From NCBI RefSeq assembly GCF_014803405.1, contig NZ_JACYFG010000007.1, forward strand, positions 434,001 to 498,000: a stretch of DNA of 64,000 bases, given 5' to 3'. The stretch comes from Pelagicoccus enzymogenes (GTDB taxonomy: Bacteria > Verrucomicrobiota > Verrucomicrobiia > Opitutales > Opitutaceae). The translations under genes were made by a program, and so were the position numbers. The first letter of the stretch is position 1, and each line of letters starts with the position of its first letter. Under the pieces are notes generated by a model. It was given only the letters and a program-made list of their open reading frames with translations. It was not told the DNA's origin and did no database searches. Positions 62,890-64,000 of the stretch are shown here, piece by piece.

Positions 62890-64000
62890 TCAGGAAATGA
62901 AATCGCGAATTTTGAGCGTCACTTTGCTTTTAATGGGCTGTCCGCTTTCCAGCGCTGGGTAAAAAGGAACGTCAAGCAATAGCCTTCGAACGTCCGACTC
63001 CAGTTTGCTCTTTTGAGGAGATATTATTTTCAGGGATTGAGCCCTCCCATTCGCGTCCGTCGAGACTTCGATTTGCGTATCCAAAATCTTGGAGTCGAGG
63101 GAATTCAGGAAGTTGCTTGGCGCGAAAAGGGGAATGGGCGCAGCCGCTAGGCTGCCCGATGGGCTTTTGTTCGCGCGTGCGTTTCTCATGAACTTGATGG
63201 CTTCGGAGCGAGGGAGGCCAACAATCTTTGGTGAACGAATCGTAGCGATTTCTTGGTTGCCGTCATAGACAGCGACCGATGTTCCCAAGAGTGTGAAGTC
63301 GAGAGGAAATCCGTCCTCGTCGATGGTGATCGTTTGGATGTTCGTTTCTTTGGCGTCCAATTCACGGAAAATTGGGCGCCGAATAATAGGTTGTTTGCCC
63401 GGCTCTTGATAATCGACAAATGCGACGAGGTAGGGAGCCTCGAGGCCTGGAGGAAGTTGAAGGTCAAAAGTCAACTGCACTGCGTCAAATGGGGCCTTCA
63501 TGTCGGCTGGCATTTGTTGGGCGAAGTCTTCGATGCGACTGGTTTGTTCCATCGCGCTTTCGATTTCGTCGATGCCTTGGTTGAATACAGCGGTCGTATT
63601 GCCGCCTGACATTGCGGCCGCCTGCATGCGAGCGTAAACGTTTGCCCTGACTTGATCCTCTTGGATGCGGGCGTCGTTCTCCATTTTGGAAACGGCGGAC
63701 TGCCAAACGAGTTTCGGGTCAGTGAGGGGCGAGTTTTTTTGGATTGCTTGGATTTCTCCCACTCCTGCGATGTGTTCGCTCATGCGAGTCTTGGGCACGA
63801 GTCGGATTTGACCGGCCTTTTTTCGCGGAAGGTCCACCGTGTCAGTCTCGCCCTGTAAACTTAGTTTTTTACGGTCGACCCCTACTAGTTGGTAGTCCGT
63901 GTCCTTGTGCAAAATGGAGATATCCATTCCCACGAAATAATAGTATATCCTCTCTTCTGATTCGGCTGACGTGTTGACCGCTGACAAGAGATAAAGCAGC
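62890..64000 (-). CDS. Protein with TonB C-terminal-like domain, 5' end missing
   Basis: The frame is open through the right window edge and encodes LLYLLSAVNTSA just before ESEERIYYYF, the end of what looks like a signal peptide. The start therefore lies past 64000 and about 369 residues are visible. Middle: a helical stretch (about 90-165) and a beta-rich part. The C terminus (SKILDTQIEVSTDANGRAQS ... VPFYPALESGQPIKSKVTLKI) has the pattern of the TonB C-terminal fold, in which a fixed aromatic-Pro-Ala block precedes G-x-P and the last strand. It may be a TonB-like coupling protein or a secreted protein that reuses this fold. A TTG at 63987 is in frame but would cut the signal. Confidence 0.65.
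   Translation of the reverse strand, partial: LLYLLSAVNTSAESEERIYYYFVGMDISILHKDTDYQLVGVDRKKLSLQGETDTVDLPRKKAGQIRLVPKTRMSEHIAGVGEIQAIQKNSPLTDPKLVWQSAVSKMENDARIQEDQVRANVYARMQAAAMSGGNTTAVFNQGIDEIESAMEQTSRIEDFAQQMPADMKAPFDAVQLTFDLQLPPGLEAPYLVAFVDYQEPGKQPIIRRPIFRELDAKETNIQTITIDEDGFPLDFTLLGTSVAVYDGNQEIATIRSPKIVGLPRSEAIKFMRNARANKSPSGSLAAAPIPLFAPSNFLNSLDSKILDTQIEVSTDANGRAQSLKIISPQKSKLESDVRRLLLDVPFYPALESGQPIKSKVTLKIRDFIS

Noticed and set aside
1-64000. CRISPR array, insertion sequence, prophage or defence island
   Set aside because: No regularly spaced repeats, transposase, integrase, phage structural or restriction genes were found in any frame read.

Overview
The window is a dense, moderately GC-rich bacterial chromosome segment. 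It looks like a Verrucomicrobiota genome, most likely class Opitutae (Pelagicoccus/Puniceicoccaceae-like). This is inferred from gene families and not from a marker gene: a Gram-negative envelope (TonB receptor, YfiR-like periplasmic protein, many lipoproteins), xylan-degrading enzymes, a long MoxR/DUF58/BatA/DUF4159 locus typical of the PVC superphylum, GTP-dependent PEP carboxykinase, and start codons mostly without a good Shine-Dalgarno sequence. I see no insertion sequence, phage, CRISPR array or rRNA operon. The first and last genes are cut by the window edges.

Layout. 1-9.5 kb: the 3' part of an AEC-type permease, a PAS-rich hybrid histidine kinase, an M20 deacylase/peptidase, a degenerate SNase-fold membrane protein, a receiver-plus-coiled-coil protein and GTP-PEPCK. 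9.5-13 kb: an RpoD-type sigma factor, an AT-rich intergenic stretch with repeated GGGGTA boxes, anthranilate synthase TrpE, and tRNA-Arg(TCT) with a recognisable promoter. 13.3-18 kb: a compact operon of TonB-dependent receptor, YfiR-like protein and CHASE8-HAMP hybrid histidine kinase, the last two coupled by an ATGA overlap. 18-30 kb: a GH43 glycosidase, topoisomerase III, a secreted beta-helix protein, GtrA-like protein, DEAD-box helicase, a DUF3500 protein, a VOC protein, and a GH10 xylanase lipoprotein followed by a redoxin-TlpA fusion. 30.3-36.2 kb: two ABC ATPases and two ABC-2 permeases, then a secreted protein, an ECF sigma factor and a membrane-bound putative anti-sigma factor. 36.3-43.5 kb: an SDR, two ExbD proteins without ExbB, argH, mutL, a cyclophilin lipoprotein and an NAD-dependent epimerase-like protein. 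43.5-58.3 kb: an eight-gene minus-strand operon (TPR-metalloprotease, DUF4159, MoxR, DUF58, BatA/VWA, DUF4175-like coiled coil, amidotransferase-like/VWA-like membrane protein, caspase-like protein), followed by a small lipoprotein. 58.5-64 kb: an EamA permease, an SBF-like transporter, an octaheme cytochrome with TPRs, and the 3' part of a gene with a TonB-C-like end.

How the genes may work together. The long minus-strand operon pairs an AAA ATPase with VWA proteins, a large membrane-tethered coiled coil, a zinc protease and a caspase-fold protein that has lost its catalytic cysteine. It is the best candidate here for an incompletely described system. The TonB receptor-YfiR-CHASE8 kinase operon looks like a rewired version of the YfiBNR signalling module, with a phosphorelay output in place of a diguanylate cyclase. 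At sequence level, the hexamer GGATAC (often GGATACG) is spread over both strands and all reading frames more often than composition predicts. It also forms the stem of one terminator, as DNA uptake sequences do in other bacteria.
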